Shown: positions 5,991 to 7,903 of the stretch, one piece after another
Layout of the letters: the number at the start of each line of letters is the position of its first letter
Numbering within the stretch: the stretch's first letter is position 1
Assembly: GCA_041746415.1 (NCBI GenBank)
Contig: JBGTHB010000164.1
Location: 1-7,903, forward strand
Direction: 5' to 3'
Length of the DNA: 7,903 bases
From: JBGTHB01 sp041746415
GTDB taxonomy: Bacteria; Pseudomonadota; Gammaproteobacteria; Coxiellales; Coxiellaceae
Notes under the pieces: model-generated
Seen by the model: only the letters and a program-made list of their open reading frames with translations
Told to the model about the DNA's origin: nothing
Databases searched by the model: none
Made by a program: the position numbers and the translations under genes

Positions 5991-7117
5991 GATTGAATCC
6001 CAAGCTCGCGCATAAATTCATGTTTATTCTCCATGGGTGTCGTTTGCGGACGACCCAAATCAGCGCGCGAATAAGGGTAGCACTTAACCCACAACATCAA
6101 GGGCCCTTGCTGAAATTGTTTAAACGCACGCTCAAAATCGGCTAATGTTTGGGTTTTTATCGCCTCAACGTAACCGCATGCCGTAGCTACGGCAGCTAAA
6201 TCCACATGTGATGACAACGTTTTTTGCGATCCCGTGGATTCATAGGCATTATTATCAATTAACACATGCAATAAATTTTTTGGTTGCTTATAACCAATCG
6301 TCACTAACGCTTCCATACGCATTAAACACGCGCCGTCGCCATCAATTAAAATAACGCGTCGCTGTGGTTGTTGTAGCGCAATGCCTAACGCAATACTCGC
6401 TGCACAACCCATTGATCCCACGGTTAAAAAATCTTTACCATGACTCTGACCAAGTTGCTGACGAATTTCATATAATTCACGTGACGTTTTGCCGGTGGTG
6501 GTAACAAATATATCGTCTGCTTGCGCCTGTTTCACCAGTGTGTGCAGTAAGGTTTCGCGCAGCACACTGTGTGGCGGAATTGTTTTCGCGGCTTGTTTAA
6601 CTTTATTACTCACAATCGCTGTTCGCGGAAATAAAATGGCAAATGGTGATTGGTGTTTTTCAAAATGCTGCGCTGCGCGTTCAAAAATGGCATTCATGAT
6701 TGTCAAATCGGCATCAACCAACGCATGCGGAATACCCATTAAATCCAACAGCTGCGGCGTGATTTCACCCATGCGCTTATGTTGTGGTTCATCCTTTTCT
6801 CCAGGCACGGCCCGCCAACCAATTAATAACAAAGCTGGAATTGAATAAATATACGCGTCCAACAAACTCGTAAGTGGATTGATGGCATTGCCCAAACCGG
6901 AGTTTTGCATATACACCACCGGCACTTGACCACTAGCTAAATGCACCCCTGCCGCTAACGCACACGACTCACCTTCGTTATTGGTAATGACATGATTAAA
7001 ACGCGCATCTTTATTCGCTTCATTGATGAAATCTTTAAACACGCTATCTGGCACACCCGTCATAAAAGTGTGGTTGTATTTCAACAGTAAATCAATGAGA
7101 GCTTGAGGGGATAGCAT
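5978..7117 (-). CDS. aepY: phosphonopyruvate decarboxylase (ThDP-dependent)
   Basis: Cytoplasmic thiamine-diphosphate enzyme that decarboxylates 3-phosphonopyruvate to phosphonoacetaldehyde. This makes the unfavourable PEP mutase reaction run toward C-P bond formation. It has 379 residues, the usual size (about 370-400) for Ppd/Fom2/AepY. The PYR domain shows TGVPDSVFKDF (20-30), NNEGESCALAAG (46-57, with the activating glutamate E48) and MQNSGLGNAINPLTSL (70-85), which is diagnostic of the family. The PP domain carries the ThDP-Mg motif: GDG at 260-262, then the Asn pair at 289-290 and AYESTGSQKT (291-300). The frame is open upstream to a TTG at 7159, but the ATG at 7117 is preferred because MLSPQALIDLLLKY then begins at the family's normal N-terminus; the extra 14 residues are an alternate-frame reading of the upstream gene. 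It overlaps the upstream gene by 26 bases and the downstream one by 13. Sulfopyruvate decarboxylase is a relative, but the PhnW neighbour favours phosphonopyruvate. Confidence 0.92.
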   Translation of the reverse strand: MLSPQALIDLLLKYNHTFMTGVPDSVFKDFINEANKDARFNHVITNNEGESCALAAGVHLASGQVPVVYMQNSGLGNAINPLTSLLDAYIYSIPALLLIGWRAVPGEKDEPQHKRMGEITPQLLDLMGIPHALVDADLTIMNAIFERAAQHFEKHQSPFAILFPRTAIVSNKVKQAAKTIPPHSVLRETLLHTLVKQAQADDIFVTTTGKTSRELYEIRQQLGQSHGKDFLTVGSMGCAASIALGIALQQPQRRVILIDGDGACLMRMEALVTIGYKQPKNLLHVLIDNNAYESTGSQKTLSSHVDLAAVATACGYVEAIKTQTLADFERAFKQFQQGPLMLWVKCYPYSRADLGRPQTTPMENKHEFMRELGIQSCKL

Positions 7118-7903
7118 GAAAATCTCGCTTTTTTTGACTACGATTAATATCTTTTTCAATCACAGCAATGTCCGTTAAATTATGCACTTCAGACCAACCT
7201 TGGTTAAGCTCCAATGCTTCAACAGGCACACCATTTTTAATTAAATAATTAATTAAGGTATTGAAATCTACGGCTTCCATTTTGTTTTCCGCAGCAATTG
7301 CATCATAGGCGGCAATTAATAATTCAGCGCCGCGTTTAGAAAATTTCGCAATACCAATAAATTCATGTGTGGCTTTTTCTAATGGTACATTACTGCCGAG
7401 AGTAGCCACATATTCTGTTACCACATTAGGTTTGCGCAAGCTTTGTCTATCTGCTACATCTAAAATCACTAAATCGGTGGTGGGTTTAATGGTTTGACGC
7501 GTATCTAAATTAAATGAACTGTCAACAAGCAACAATATATCTTGCTCTGCATCCAACAAATAATTTTGTAACAACTTTTTATCAAAAATAATATCGCCGA
7601 AAATCATGATAAAACCTTCTTTAATTTTATCACGCAATAACAATAGTGAATCCGCAACTTTTGTACTAGCAAAATTCTGGTTATGCACAATAGATAACTC
7701 GACTTGAGGTAATTCAGTATGCGCAAATCCAGAAACAAAAATAATTTCTTTTAACCCCACTTCTTTCAAGCGTGAAACTTGCAGCTCAAGTAAAGTTGAG
7801 CCTGCAATTTTAACACTGCTCACGGGTAAATTATCAATTTTTGTGCCAATAAAACCAGTAGGTTGGCCCGCCCCCAGCAATACCACTGGCGTTGGTTTTT
7901 TGC
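7092..7903 (-). CDS. nucleotidyltransferase-fold domain, C-terminal part of a longer protein (partial; possible PEP mutase fusion)
   Basis: The frame is open to the right edge, with 269 complete codons visible. The visible part is one NTP_transferase-like domain: a first strand VVLLGAG, then STLLELQVSRLKEVGLKEIIFVSGF, HNQNFASTKVADSLLLL, IMIFGDIIF with a candidate metal Asp, and a C-terminal WSEVHNLTDI. It aligns along its length with the downstream cytidylyltransferase, but key residues differ. The loop reads LLGAGQPTGF rather than LAAGQGIR, the LPK lysine position is LPV, and the terminal E-x-D is E-V-H. It is therefore divergent or possibly non-catalytic. At least five residues (KKPTP) precede the first strand and the frame continues beyond the window. 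Position, first in an operon whose second gene is the decarboxylase, suggests an N-terminal PEP mutase; such PepM-nucleotidyltransferase fusions are known, but that domain is not seen here. A GTG at 7886 could be a start but has no Shine-Dalgarno. A stand-alone nucleotidyltransferase remains possible. Confidence 0.7.
   Translation of the reverse strand, partial: KKPTPVVLLGAGQPTGFIGTKIDNLPVSSVKIAGSTLLELQVSRLKEVGLKEIIFVSGFAHTELPQVELSIVHNQNFASTKVADSLLLLRDKIKEGFIMIFGDIIFDKKLLQNYLLDAEQDILLLVDSSFNLDTRQTIKPTTDLVILDVADRQSLRKPNVVTEYVATLGSNVPLEKATHEFIGIAKFSKRGAELLIAAYDAIAAENKMEAVDFNTLINYLIKNGVPVEALELNQGWSEVHNLTDIAVIEKDINRSQKKRDFHAIPSSSH

Noticed and set aside
6489..6848. 119-codon plus-strand frame antisense to the decarboxylase gene
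   Set aside because: It lies opposite the decarboxylase segment between its two ThDP-binding halves; Cys/Ser/Ala-rich composition is typical of an antisense shadow.
7118..7159. Fourteen extra N-terminal residues of phosphonopyruvate decarboxylase from a TTG start at 7159
   Set aside because: The extension is an alternate-frame reading of the upstream gene, starts at TTG, and goes beyond the family's usual N-terminus.

Overview
The window looks like a chromosomal segment of a moderately AT-rich Gram-negative bacterium. Evidence for this is an outer-membrane beta-barrel protein with a Sec signal and a terminal Phe, a Bcr/CflA-type efflux pump, and an AcnA-type aconitase whose C-terminus closely matches gammaproteobacterial AcnA. 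A gammaproteobacterium is the best guess. The species cannot be named from this sequence, and no mobile element, RNA gene or CRISPR array was seen.

Left part (1-3464): the 3' end of acnA (+) is followed 25 bases later by a small single-domain cupin gene (+). A porin-like gene of the phosphate-selective O/P type (-) converges on the cupin gene. It probably starts at a TTG codon behind a good Shine-Dalgarno, with an extended -10 promoter upstream. A 273-base divergent intergenic region (1944-2216) separates it from a 12-TM MFS exporter of the Bcr/CflA family (+). A paired TGTACA motif lies ahead of the exporter gene.

Right part (3470-7903): a tightly overlapping minus-strand operon for aminoethylphosphonate (AEP) synthesis and use. 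In transcription order it holds five genes: (1) the C-terminal nucleotidyltransferase-fold part of a protein running off the window, quite possibly fused to PEP mutase; (2) phosphonopyruvate decarboxylase; (3) an apparently intact LicC/PntC-like cytidylyltransferase; (4) a PhnW-type 2-AEP:pyruvate aminotransferase; (5) a CDP-alcohol phosphatidyltransferase with a perfect catalytic motif. The four junctions overlap by 26, 13, 4 and 4 bases, so co-expression is nearly certain.

Read together, the operon spells PEP -> phosphonopyruvate -> phosphonoacetaldehyde -> 2-AEP -> CMP-AEP -> AEP on a lipid alcohol. This is a C-P-bonded version of the CDP-ethanolamine (Kennedy) route that would give a phosphonolipid in the inner membrane. 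The PEP mutase catalytic domain is not visible and is predicted just beyond position 7903. The most unusual points are the membrane transferase as the last step and the presence of two nucleotidyltransferase-fold proteins, one with degraded catalytic motifs.
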